A stretch of DNA of 9,325 nucleotides from JBDNDK01 sp046719185 (GTDB taxonomy: Bacteria > Armatimonadota > UBA5829). The DNA lies in contig JBDNDK010000093.1 in NCBI GenBank assembly GCA_046719185.1, forward strand, positions 1 through 9,325, in the 5' to 3' direction. Below the pieces are notes generated by a model. It was given only the letters and a program-made list of their open reading frames with translations. It had not been told where the DNA came from and searched no databases. Numbering within the stretch: position 1 is the stretch's first letter; the number at the start of each line of letters is the position of its first letter. Both the position numbers and the translations under genes were made by a program. This document shows positions 1-6,631 of this stretch, in pieces.

Positions 1-685
1 AAAGAGAGCCATTTTTTGTGCACAATTCTCTCACTTTTGGAAGATAATCATCAGATGGTATATTAACTCCAGCTTCACCTTGCACAACTTCTAAAATTAC
101 AGCTGCTGTATTATCATCTAATGCATAGCTTAAGGCATCTATATCAGAATATGGAACTTGCTTGGTATCAGTCAATAGAGGCTGAAATTGTTTTTTATAT
201 ACTTCTCTACCAGATACAGATAAACTTCCCAAACTTTTCCCATGAAAAGAATTTTCAGCTCCAATAAATCCAGATCTGCCTGTATGAATTCTTGCACATT
301 TTAACGCACCTTCCACTGCCTCTGTTCCTGAACTACACAGAAAAGAATATTGAATATCACCAGGCAATACTTCTGCCATCAACTCACAAGCTTCTGCAAG
401 TTCTGTTGAAAGAAAAAAATGACTTTTCAAAGCTTCCTTTTCCAATTGATTTTTGACAGCTTCCACAACTTTTGGATGCAAGTGTCCAAGACTAAATGCT
501 CCATATCCACCAACACAGTCAAGATATTTTCTGCCAGATATATCCCATATATAACATCCCTTTGCGTGGCTTTCAGGTATATCAAAACCACTAAATTTCA
601 GAACATTTGCAATCCCGGGATTCACATAATTTCTATATTTTTCAATTGTTTCACCACTAATTTTTTCTATCATTTGTTTATCCAA
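1..685 (-). CDS. Class III PLP-dependent aminotransferase, putrescine/acetylornithine type (5' part only)
   Basis: The 228 codons present encode the N-terminal half of a fold-type I, class III aminotransferase; the gene runs off the left edge, so the catalytic lysine is not in view. Visible family marks are LDCVGGYGAFSLGH (residues 55-68), the PLP-phosphate loop SSGTEA (118-123), FHGKSLGSLS (147-156) and EVVQGEAGV (199-207). The NPGI start, the CVGGYG block and SFHGKSLG are closest from memory to putrescine aminotransferase (PatA/YgjG), which moves the putrescine amino group to 2-oxoglutarate. Acetylornithine or another omega-amine transaminase remains possible. I chose the TTG start at 685 because GGAGG (694-698) lies 8 bases upstream; the first ATG (673) would be 20 bases away. 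The gene follows the YetA-like gene on the same strand, across a terminator. Confidence 0.85.
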   Translation of the reverse strand, partial: MDKQMIEKISGETIEKYRNYVNPGIANVLKFSGFDIPESHAKGCYIWDISGRKYLDCVGGYGAFSLGHLHPKVVEAVKNQLEKEALKSHFFLSTELAEACELMAEVLPGDIQYSFLCSSGTEAVEGALKCARIHTGRSGFIGAENSFHGKSLGSLSVSGREVYKKQFQPLLTDTKQVPYSDIDALSYALDDNTAAVILEVVQGEAGVNIPSDDYLPKVRELCTKNGSL

Positions 686-701
686 AATTTTATCCTCCAA
701 T

Positions 702-738
702 AAAAAAAACCGTATCATTATAAAATGGCGATACGGTT
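702..738 (-). terminator. Rho-independent terminator after the YetA-like gene, abutting the aminotransferase RBS
   Basis: A perfect 9-bp inverted repeat (708-716 with 730-738, AACCGTATC/GATACGGTT) encloses a 13-base loop. On the minus strand it is followed by eight T (702-709), the classical intrinsic form. The U-tract ends about four bases before the GGAGG of the aminotransferase, so transcription of that gene needs read-through or a very local promoter. The minus strand of the loop contains a TATAAT (717-722). Confidence 0.85.
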
Positions 739-771
739 ATGATACTATCCTTTAACTTACTCTTCAAGTAT

Positions 772-2949
772 TTATTTAATATGAGGTTCCCAGTCTATTT
801 CTATTCCAGCTTCTTTTAAGGTTGTAGCCAGTACAGGTAGGTATGCTGTTATTGCCTGCTGATCATAGGAGCATATCCATCTTGCAGGTGGATATTGGTT
901 ACCATTTAAAAATGGGTAACAGCCCGGAAGCTCTTTTGATTCTTTTGATAAAACCCATTTTGCCTGATCTAATGTATTTATCAGTATTTCTTTTTTACCA
1001 CTCAATTTATATGCATGAGAGGCAAAATTAAAATGAAATGCATTATAGTGTGTGCCATGATCATGCCTTTTTGCAGTTGAAGTCCACTCTGCAACTTTCA
1101 CATAAGCATCAATATATTTTTGATCTCCTGTTACTCTTATAAGAGGAAGCATACCTTGTTGGATATATCTTGTAGAATTAACATTTTCACAGAGCTTATC
1201 TATATTTTCTTCTGCCATTCTTGCAACCCTATCACCAATTTTTTTTGCAGTATCAAGATAAAATTCATCAGCTGTTTCATTGTAAGCATACATCAATGAA
1301 TCAATGAAATTGGTCATAGCAGTCTCTTCCATTTTTTCTTGTATCCCATTTCTTTCAGGGCTAAGCAGATAACCATCATCGGAGACATATTTTTCTCCCC
1401 AAAATTTGAGCATCCAATATGTTTTGTCTCTTAAAGTTTTTCCACCAAATAAGAAGCTTGGCTTTATAATTCCTCCCACTCTTTGATATCTAGGATGGAA
1501 CCACTCCTGATGGTCTAATAAAAATCTTCTAGTGTGCATATATGGTCCATCACCATCAATTCTTTTGCAAAACTGCAAATCATAGGTATAGTAATAAGAC
1601 ATTTTTGCACATTCAAAAAAAGCATAATCACCAGTTCTAAAGAAATGGTAAAGTGGAGCAAGAGCAGAATTTCCGCTGTTTACTTCTTCAATTCCCAACA
1701 TATCATCTATATCAATCTCTCTCCACCATTCTCCAAACCAGAAAGTACCTTTCCATTGATTGTCTCTAAGCCAATTTGCTGCTCTTTCCGTTACTTCTTT
1801 AAATGGTCCAAAATCAACTTTGCTGCCGTTTTCAGGAAGCTCACCACAATCCGAATAGTGCTGAGGAGAAACTATTATACAAATTGGTTTTGCTTCAGAT
1901 TTTGCCTGATCAACATCAGCTCCAACCATTATAGAGCCTTCAAATGTTCTGGACATGCCATAATAAATTTTTCTATGAATATCAGGGTTTTTATTTCCGA
2001 ATCCTCCATCCACTGGAGGATTAATTCCGCCTTGACCTATTCTGCCATCTTTTACTTCAATACCACCACCGACACCTAGCCATTCATAAAATGGAAAAGC
2101 CATAGCAAGTGTGCCACCTGGTGTGTCAAGCAGCACCCATTCACCAAATTTATCTTGATTTTCTACTTTATCTCCATCTATTACACAGGCACCTTCAGTA
2201 AGAGGCAGTGAAAATACATATCTTTTAAGCCACATATATGGGCAATTAAATCTCATTAAAGAAGTGAAGCACCATTTGAATCTAATAACAGGTGAATCTG
2301 CATAAAATGTAAATTCAATATCAACATCACATTTATGATGTTTATCAAACTTTCCGGGGTTTTTTGGAACCCAAGCCTTTTGAATGCCCCTCAAAAGCAC
2401 TCTTGTTCTTTTAGGAGTTTTTTCAATTATTTCATAACTTTCCGGTTCATATTGAACAGGTCTCAAATTTCCTACAGCACTTCTGGCATCTGTTATTAGG
2501 CTCATATCAAGCTTGCCATCAAGAATAGTGCCTTTATCAGTTATTAATTTTATATCAGCGTTATTTGTAAGCTCAAAAGAATAATATTTATTTTTGACAG
2601 TAAAAATGTGTCCCACAGATAATGATGGAATATCTGATATATTCAGAGTGTCATTATCAAATACCACTTTTGAGCCTGAGTCTTTTAATACAAATATTTT
2701 CTCTTCATTTGCCTTCAAATCTACAACAACACTCACCAGCACCCACTTAACTAAGCCTTCATAATCAGTAGATTCTATTTGAATGTTAAACTTGGCAGGA
2801 TTGCCATTTGAATCTACAACTATCAATTGTTTAGCTTCCTGCTCTGTGATTTTTGGAACAGGTATTCCTTGTTCTGCTAAATAATTTTTTCTAGAAAGCC
2901 CTCTTGATTCTCTTACAATAAATTCGATATTTTTCATTTTTCTTACCAT
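772..2949 (-). CDS. PcRGLX/YetA-like protein (exo-rhamnogalacturonan lyase-type family), cytoplasmic
   Basis: About 725 residues, matching the three-domain plan of the PcRGLX/YetA family: an N-terminal RIFT barrel (about residues 5-85), a central beta-sandwich (about 90-400) and a C-terminal alpha/alpha toroid (about 410-720). The N-terminus has the family pattern of a strand, an R residue, then GIPVP and, further on, EGLVKWVLVSV, the counterpart of the usual DGSvkW segment. The toroid part is rich in aromatics and His (FWFGEWWREID, DHGTHYNAFHFNF). Known relatives include B. subtilis YetA and a fungal exo-rhamnogalacturonan lyase; the substrate here is unknown and lyase activity is inferred only from the family. 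There is no signal peptide, so it should act in the cytoplasm on imported oligosaccharides. The start is uncertain: ATG 2949, ATG 2937 and TTG 2955 are all possible and none has a good SD. No transporter or regulator of sugar use adjoins it. Confidence 0.7.
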   Translation of the reverse strand: MVRKMKNIEFIVRESRGLSRKNYLAEQGIPVPKITEQEAKQLIVVDSNGNPAKFNIQIESTDYEGLVKWVLVSVVVDLKANEEKIFVLKDSGSKVVFDNDTLNISDIPSLSVGHIFTVKNKYYSFELTNNADIKLITDKGTILDGKLDMSLITDARSAVGNLRPVQYEPESYEIIEKTPKRTRVLLRGIQKAWVPKNPGKFDKHHKCDVDIEFTFYADSPVIRFKWCFTSLMRFNCPYMWLKRYVFSLPLTEGACVIDGDKVENQDKFGEWVLLDTPGGTLAMAFPFYEWLGVGGGIEVKDGRIGQGGINPPVDGGFGNKNPDIHRKIYYGMSRTFEGSIMVGADVDQAKSEAKPICIIVSPQHYSDCGELPENGSKVDFGPFKEVTERAANWLRDNQWKGTFWFGEWWREIDIDDMLGIEEVNSGNSALAPLYHFFRTGDYAFFECAKMSYYYTYDLQFCKRIDGDGPYMHTRRFLLDHQEWFHPRYQRVGGIIKPSFLFGGKTLRDKTYWMLKFWGEKYVSDDGYLLSPERNGIQEKMEETAMTNFIDSLMYAYNETADEFYLDTAKKIGDRVARMAEENIDKLCENVNSTRYIQQGMLPLIRVTGDQKYIDAYVKVAEWTSTAKRHDHGTHYNAFHFNFASHAYKLSGKKEILINTLDQAKWVLSKESKELPGCYPFLNGNQYPPARWICSYDQQAITAYLPVLATTLKEAGIEIDWEPHIK

Positions 2950-2975
2950 CTTCAATTTAATATTGTGAAATTAGA

Positions 2976-2990
2976 ACACAAATTTTGTGT
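2976..2990. promoter_or_regulatory. Perfect palindrome ACACAAATTTTGTGT, candidate operator
   Basis: Seven-base arms flank a single central base with no mismatch. It lies just downstream of a candidate minus-strand promoter for the YetA-like gene, roughly where +1 to +20 would fall, a good site for a repressor. An overlapping TTGTG-N9-CACAA (2964-2982) resembles a Rex operator but its spacer is one base longer than the usual N8. The protein that binds is unknown. Confidence 0.4.
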
Positions 2991-3003
2991 CTTTCAGATT
3001 GTA

Positions 3004-3032
3004 AAATTAACAGATGATAAACACTTTGTCAA
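3004..3032 (-). promoter_or_regulatory. Candidate promoter of the YetA-like gene
   Basis: On the minus strand a perfect TTGACA -35 (3027-3032) is followed after 17 bases by TAATTT (3004-3009), a weak -10. The predicted start near 2997 leaves a leader of about 50 bases. Support comes only from the consensus -35 and the spacing. Confidence 0.4.
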
Positions 3033-3070
3033 TATCAATCAACATAGAAGATAGTTTATTATACCTATAG

Positions 3071-3094
3071 ATTATAGTACATTGGGTCTATAAT
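3071..3094 (+). promoter_or_regulatory. Candidate -10 inside an inverted repeat, upstream of the encapsulin operon
   Basis: TATAAT at 3089-3094 is a perfect -10, but no good -35 stands 17 bases upstream. It is half of an inverted repeat: ATTATAG (3071-3077) pairs with CTATAAT (3088-3094), and CCTA and TAGG flank the arms (with a 3-base interruption on the left). This could be an activator- or repressor-controlled promoter with a leader of about 90 bases to the ferritin start. Because the element is symmetric, the opposite strand also reads TATAAT (3071-3076). Confidence 0.35.
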
Positions 3095-3188
3095 TAGGAT
3101 AGTAATTGAACCTAAGATATGTTTTGTTTGATTTCAATAAGGGTACAGTAAAAAAGGTTTTATGAAAAATAAATATGGAGGTGTATTA

Positions 3189-3560
3189 ATGCCTAGTTTT
3201 GCAAACCCCTTTAATGGCAATATCCCTGAAAAAAAGATGAGTTTATATGAGCTTGTAAGAGCAATAAGATTGGATATTGCCGGGGAACATGAAGCAATTT
3301 TTCTTTATCAGGCTCATGCTGATGCCACAGATAACCCTCTTGCTAAAAAAGTTCTGCTTGATATTGCAAATGAAGAAAGAGAACATGTTGGTGAGCTTAC
3401 TCAGCTTTTAAAATACTTAGTTGATGATGAAGCTGGTCTTCTTGAGTCCGGAGCTGAAGAAGTTAGAGAAATGGCTGAGGAATTAGCCATTGGAGCAATT
3501 TCAGAGTCCTCTGATGAAGATGATGATAAAAAAACGACAGTTGGCTCACTCAAGGAATAG
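3189..3560 (+). CDS. Encapsulated ferritin-like cargo protein (EncFtn type) with encapsulin loading peptide
   Basis: A 123-residue ferritin-like cargo, about the length of known EncFtn proteins, which oxidise Fe(II) inside the encapsulin shell and pass iron to the lumen for mineralisation. Two helices are evident (about 18-48 and 50-79). E33, E63 and H66 reproduce the spacing of the R. rubrum EncFtn ferroxidase ligands (E32, E62, H65), with E62 and E65 nearby. A Glu-rich helix (86-104) and an acidic linker, SESSDEDDDKK, precede the C-terminal TVGSLKE; TVGSLK is the canonical cargo-loading peptide of family 1 encapsulins. I chose ATG 3189 because GGAGG (3177-3181) lies 7 bases upstream and MPSFANPF is a familiar start in this family; ATG 3162 would overlap that RBS. 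The shell gene follows 29 bases later. Confidence 0.95.
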   Translation: MPSFANPFNGNIPEKKMSLYELVRAIRLDIAGEHEAIFLYQAHADATDNPLAKKVLLDIANEEREHVGELTQLLKYLVDDEAGLLESGAEEVREMAEELAIGAISESSDEDDDKKTTVGSLKE

Positions 3561-3589
3561 TTTACTTAGTTTTAGAAAGGATAAAAAAA

Positions 3590-4399
3590 ATGGCAAATAA
3601 ATATCTTGCTAGAGATGACGCGATGTTTGGTGAGAATGTGTGGAAAATGCTGGATTCAGTTACTATAAACACAGCTAAAACCCAACTTACTGGCAGAAAA
3701 TTGCTTGACATTGAGGGTCCGTATGGATTAAATCTAAAAAGTGTACCTCTTCACGATAAAGTAATTAGTGATGGTGATGTGACAGTTATGGCAAGCAGTT
3801 CATTGCCTCTTGCCTTATTAGAAATTGATTTTAGTCTTATGGCTAGAGATCTTGCAACATTTGAAGAGACAGGATTTGCACCAGATGTTGAGACTGTTGT
3901 TAATGCAGCTAAAGCAATATCTGCTGCTGAAGACAGTTTAATATTTCAAGGAAACAAAAAGCTTGGAATTGAAGGATTGTTCACTGCATCTGGAACAAAC
4001 TCTCTCAGCCTTTCTGATTGGAAAAAAGGAGTTGGAGTTGCAGCAGATGATATTATAAAAGCAGTTACAGTATTGGACAATGCAGGATTTAATGGACCTT
4101 ATATGCTTGCTCTTGCACCATCTGTATATAACTTGCTTTATAGAAGATATGAGCAAGGAAATCAAACTGAAATAGAACATATTTCAACTATTATTGGCAC
4201 TAAACCTATAAAAGCAGGTGGCTTAGATAATGGTGGTGTATTAATTGCATCTGGCAGCCAATTTGCATCTTTAGTGATTGGTCAAGATATGACTTGCGGA
4301 TTTATCGGACCATCTGGACCAAATATTGAGATGAAGATAACTGAAAGCATAGTGCCAAGGATTAAAGTTCCTTCAGCAGTGTGTATACTTAAAGCTTAA
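3590..4399 (+). CDS. enc: Family 1 encapsulin nanocompartment shell protein (HK97 fold)
   Basis: 269 residues, the usual size of family 1 encapsulins, which assemble an HK97-fold capsid-like shell, normally 60 subunits, around cargo. The segments follow the T. maritima protein in order: TGRKLLDIEGPYG (34-46), SLPLALLEIDFSL (71-83), EDSLIFQGNKKLGIEGL (114-130), then FNGPYMLALAP, LVIGQDMTCGFIG and the C-terminal TESIVPRIKVPSAVCILKA. ATG 3590 has AGAAAGG (3574-3580) 9 bases upstream. The shell gene is co-directional with the ferritin gene and ends at a strong terminator, so the pair is a two-gene operon. By eye, the Trp that stacks on flavin in T. maritima (W87) aligns with R86 here, so flavin binding at that site looks lost. 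T-number cannot be read from sequence; the length favours T=1. Confidence 0.96.
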   Translation: MANKYLARDDAMFGENVWKMLDSVTINTAKTQLTGRKLLDIEGPYGLNLKSVPLHDKVISDGDVTVMASSSLPLALLEIDFSLMARDLATFEETGFAPDVETVVNAAKAISAAEDSLIFQGNKKLGIEGLFTASGTNSLSLSDWKKGVGVAADDIIKAVTVLDNAGFNGPYMLALAPSVYNLLYRRYEQGNQTEIEHISTIIGTKPIKAGGLDNGGVLIASGSQFASLVIGQDMTCGFIGPSGPNIEMKITESIVPRIKVPSAVCILKA

Positions 4400-4427
4400 A
4401 AAGCGTAATATTTAAAGTAATAAACAT

Positions 4428-4463
4428 AAGCTATGGTATTAAAAAATGCCATAGCTTTTTTTT
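4428..4463 (+). terminator. Rho-independent terminator of the encapsulin operon
   Basis: A 13-bp stem (4428-4440 with 4445-4457, one G-U pair) with an AAAA loop is followed by eight T (4456-4463). It lies 28 bases after the encapsulin stop. The convergent prepilin gene ends inside its T-tract (stop at 4462-4464), so it may also stop that transcript, though the minus-strand side has only a short, broken T-run. Confidence 0.92.
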
Positions 4464-4812
4464 AGAAGTTTTCTAAATCATGACCTTCAATATTACAATC
4501 AGGAGCATCATTTAGATTTCCAGAACTATAAGATCCGCCTGCAGGACAATATGGTATATTTTTTAAGTACGGAACCAAATCATCCATTGATATTTCAATA
4601 TTTTCAGAAATATTTTTTTCCATAGCCATCTGATATTTAGCATCTTGTATCTGTCTAAGATTTTTAATACAACATTTTTTTTGAGAATTATTTCTTGCTT
4701 TCATAACACTTGGAATTGATATAGCGATCAGCAATGAGATAATCATAATTACAAGCATTATCTCTATCAATGTGAAGCCTTTTTTGCTGTTTAATATTTC
4801 TTTACATTGCAT
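4462..4812 (-). CDS. Type IV prepilin-like protein (class III signal peptide, major-pilin type)
   Basis: 116 residues with a textbook prepilin leader: MQCKEILNSKKG, cleavage after G12, then FTLIE with the conserved Glu at +5 and a hydrophobic helix IMLVIMIISLLIAISIPSV. A prepilin peptidase would cut and N-methylate Phe1. The soluble part has CCIKNLRQIQDAKYQMA followed by a short C-terminal domain with PYCPAGGSY, a third Cys in PDC and a final GHDLENF; this PAGG...C...GH ending is common in small pseudopilin-like pilins. I chose ATG 4812 because GAGGAG (4822-4827) stands close upstream; a longer form from 4866 would put 18 extra residues before the leader and run through the RBS. No other pilus, secretion or competence gene is in the window, so its role (pilus, T2SS, DNA uptake) is open. 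Confidence 0.88.
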   Translation of the reverse strand: MQCKEILNSKKGFTLIEIMLVIMIISLLIAISIPSVMKARNNSQKKCCIKNLRQIQDAKYQMAMEKNISENIEISMDDLVPYLKNIPYCPAGGSYSSGNLNDAPDCNIEGHDLENF

Positions 4813-4829
4813 AAATCCTATCTCCTCAA

Positions 4830-4855
4830 GTGTCTGCTTTGGCTGAAACAGACAC
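4830..4855 (-). repeat. Hairpin in the 5' leader of the prepilin gene, next to its RBS
   Basis: On the minus strand GTGTCTG (4849-4855) pairs with CAGACAC (4830-4836). A further three T-A pairs form after a one-base bulge, leaving a five-base loop. The stem ends two bases before the GAGGAG ribosome binding site. It may affect mRNA stability or initiation; no ligand or family is recognised. Confidence 0.5.
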
Positions 4856-4921
4856 AATAATGGCATGCCTTTGCTAAATATATTCCATCAATGGCTGAAA
4901 TATGAAAATGTTAATAACCAC

Positions 4922-4962
4922 TCAACTACAAAACTAGTAATCATGCATAATTTTGGAGTTGA
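4922..4962. repeat. Long imperfect inverted repeat between the transporter and prepilin genes
   Basis: Arms 4922-4933 and 4951-4962 pair in 11 of 12 positions (TCAACTACAAAA against TTTTGGAGTTGA) around a 17-base loop that contains the palindrome ATGCAT. It begins 7 bases past the stop of the TauE/SafE gene, where a 3' stem-loop is expected. No T-tract follows on the minus strand, so it is not a clear intrinsic terminator. Confidence 0.45.
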
Positions 4963-4969
4963 AGTTATA

Positions 4970-5746
4970 TTAACTCACAAGAAGTTTAATAGCGGCTACA
5001 GCAGCAAGAATAAGAATCAAATTATCAAAAAGTTTTTGTGATATTTTTCTTAGTATCCATTTGCCTACAAATGCACCTACCAATATTGCAGGGAAAACAG
5101 AGATATTGAATTGCAGAGTTTGTAAGGTAATCATTGGTTTTTCTGGATTATCTATGCTGAGCCAAATGAATATCGGTAGCTTAGCAGCATTAACTAGGAA
5201 AAAAAACCAAGCAGTAGTGCCCATAAATTGTTCTTTTGTTATATTTTGAGCAGCAAGATATATTGCCATCACAGGTCCTGCAGCATTTGAAATGGTGGTT
5301 GTAAATCCAGCAGCTATTCCGCTTGCATATTTGCCTATTTTTGATTTTGGAGTTAATCTTTCATCTAATTTGTCTCTTAGAAGATGAAGAGTGAGCATGA
5401 TAAGGACAAGTGCTCCAATAATTTTTGCCATTATATCTATATTTATTTGAGTCTTGCCTAATATCCAAAGAGCTTGAGTACCAAGAATTATACCTGCTAC
5501 AACCCATGGGAACAAGATAATTAATTTATCCCATCTTGCATGTCTTTTATACCAAAACACAGCAAACAAATCAGCAAAAATAAGCATAGGAAGCATTATA
5601 CCTACAGATGCTCTGCCTCCAAATGCACTTGCAAGCAAAGGAACAACTAAAATTCCAACACCCGGCATACCTGTTTTAGATATACCTGTCAGCACTGCTG
5701 CTGCAATTCCAAATACCCACTGCCAAGGTTCTAAATTAAAATCCAT
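4970..5746 (-). CDS. TauE/SafE (TSUP) family membrane transporter
   Basis: About 258 residues with roughly eight hydrophobic segments, the usual size of the TauE/SafE family of anion exporters/importers (sulfite, sulfonates and other organosulfur anions are known substrates). The two half-repeats each carry their signature: GISKTGMPGVGILVVPLLA near the N-terminus and GFTTTISNAAGPVMAIYLA in the second half. It should sit in the cytoplasmic membrane. Substrate cannot be told; no sulfur-metabolism gene adjoins it. I favour ATG 5746, which has a weak GGAA just upstream; a TTG at 5761 in the same frame has no SD. It is transcribed away from menG, and toward the prepilin gene 157 bases further on. 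Confidence 0.88.
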   Translation of the reverse strand: MDFNLEPWQWVFGIAAAVLTGISKTGMPGVGILVVPLLASAFGGRASVGIMLPMLIFADLFAVFWYKRHARWDKLIILFPWVVAGIILGTQALWILGKTQINIDIMAKIIGALVLIMLTLHLLRDKLDERLTPKSKIGKYASGIAAGFTTTISNAAGPVMAIYLAAQNITKEQFMGTTAWFFFLVNAAKLPIFIWLSIDNPEKPMITLQTLQFNISVFPAILVGAFVGKWILRKISQKLFDNLILILAAVAAIKLLVS

Positions 5747-5778
5747 AAAGTTCCATTTCAATAAATAATTAAAGATAT

Positions 5779-5806
5779 ATTATCACTAACAAATAATGAC
5801 AATCAA
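5779..5806 (-). promoter_or_regulatory. Candidate promoter of the TauE/SafE gene
   Basis: On the minus strand TTGATT (5801-5806) and GATAAT (5779-5784) are separated by 16 bases, about 33 bases upstream of the preferred start codon. Both boxes are partial matches in AT-rich DNA. Confidence 0.35.
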
Positions 5807-5843
5807 TGTTTGATATTAGTTCATAGCCTAATTGTAAAGTTTT

Positions 5844-5872
5844 TTGACTGTATTTGTTATGAATTATATAAT
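5844..5872 (+). promoter_or_regulatory. Strong sigma70-type promoter of menG, placed directly at the start codon
   Basis: TTGACT (5844-5849), a 17-base spacer and a perfect TATAAT (5867-5872) give 11 of 12 consensus bases. The expected transcription start, about 7 bases past the -10, falls at 5879-5880, exactly on the GTG codon of menG. Confidence 0.75.
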
Positions 5873-5878
5873 TAAATT

Positions 5879-6631
5879 GTGGATAATAATTGCAATACAA
5901 AAGGCAACAAATTAAAAAATGACCATCAATTGGAAGAAATGTTTTCTTCCATTGCACATAGATATGATCTATTAAACAGTATAATAAGTCTAAACCTGCA
6001 CCACAGATGGAGAAAAAAAGCAGCTGAATTAAGTGGTATCAAAAAAAATATGACTGCTCTTGATATTTGCTGTGGAACAGGAGATATGGCTTTTGCACTT
6101 CTAAAAAAGGCTGATGGAGATATAAAAGTAATTGGAATTGATATTTCTCAAGAAATGCTCAACATTGCTAAAAAAAAATCAACTTCAAGTGGTTATAATG
6201 GGGTAACCTTTTTAAAAGGCAATATGTGCAGAATGCCATTTGATGATAATTTCTTTGATGTTGCTACAATTGCATTTGGACTTAGAAATATTACAAATGT
6301 GCCATTGGCACTCAAAGAAGCTTGTAGAGTTTTGAAACCAAATGGCAAAATAGTATGTCTTGAAATTAGCATACCAAAATCAGCTATTATATATCTTCCT
6401 TGGAAAATATGGTTTTCCGTTTTAACACCAATATGGGGAAAAATGTTTAGGTCTAACAAGAGTGCATATAGGTATCTTCCGGAGTCTGTGAATAAATTTA
6501 TGAAGCCAGAAGAAGTGGTGGAAGAATTTATTCAAAATGGGTTTTGTGAAGTTAAATCATTGCCTTTGAGTTTTGGTTTTGTAACAATATATACAGGAAT
6601 TAAGGCAAAAATGCCGGAGTATAATAATTAA
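5879..6631 (+). CDS. menG: Demethylmenaquinone/ubiquinone C-methyltransferase (MenG/UbiE family)
   Basis: A 250-residue SAM-dependent methyltransferase that would add the ring methyl to demethylmenaquinone, the last step of menaquinone synthesis. Family marks are MFSSIAHRYDLLN (21-33), the SAM loop LDICCGTGD (61-69), the acidic GIDIS (86-90), IAFGLRNITN (131-140), RVLKPNGKIVCLE (150-162) and SAYRYLPESV near the C-terminus. Length is normal. The start is unusual: GTG 5879 has no SD and lies where the promoter predicts +1, suggesting a leaderless mRNA. A later ATG (5939) with GGAAG close upstream is an alternative but would remove residues aligned to known homologues. The gene overlaps the prenyl synthase by one base, which supplies the quinone side chain. 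A ubiquinone role cannot be excluded by sequence alone. Confidence 0.9.
   Translation: MDNNCNTKGNKLKNDHQLEEMFSSIAHRYDLLNSIISLNLHHRWRKKAAELSGIKKNMTALDICCGTGDMAFALLKKADGDIKVIGIDISQEMLNIAKKKSTSSGYNGVTFLKGNMCRMPFDDNFFDVATIAFGLRNITNVPLALKEACRVLKPNGKIVCLEISIPKSAIIYLPWKIWFSVLTPIWGKMFRSNKSAYRYLPESVNKFMKPEEVVEEFIQNGFCEVKSLPLSFGFVTIYTGIKAKMPEYNN

Noticed and set aside
419..703. 94-codon plus-strand frame over the aminotransferase start
   Set aside because: Antisense to clear PLP-enzyme motifs and has no ribosome binding site.
1534..2079. 181-codon open frame on the plus strand inside the YetA-like gene
   Set aside because: It is antisense to a well supported family member, has no SD, and its translation shows no recognisable domain.
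3162..3188. Upstream in-frame ATG extending the ferritin-like protein by nine residues
   Set aside because: The extension runs through the GGAGG that serves the MPSFANPF start and lacks its own SD.
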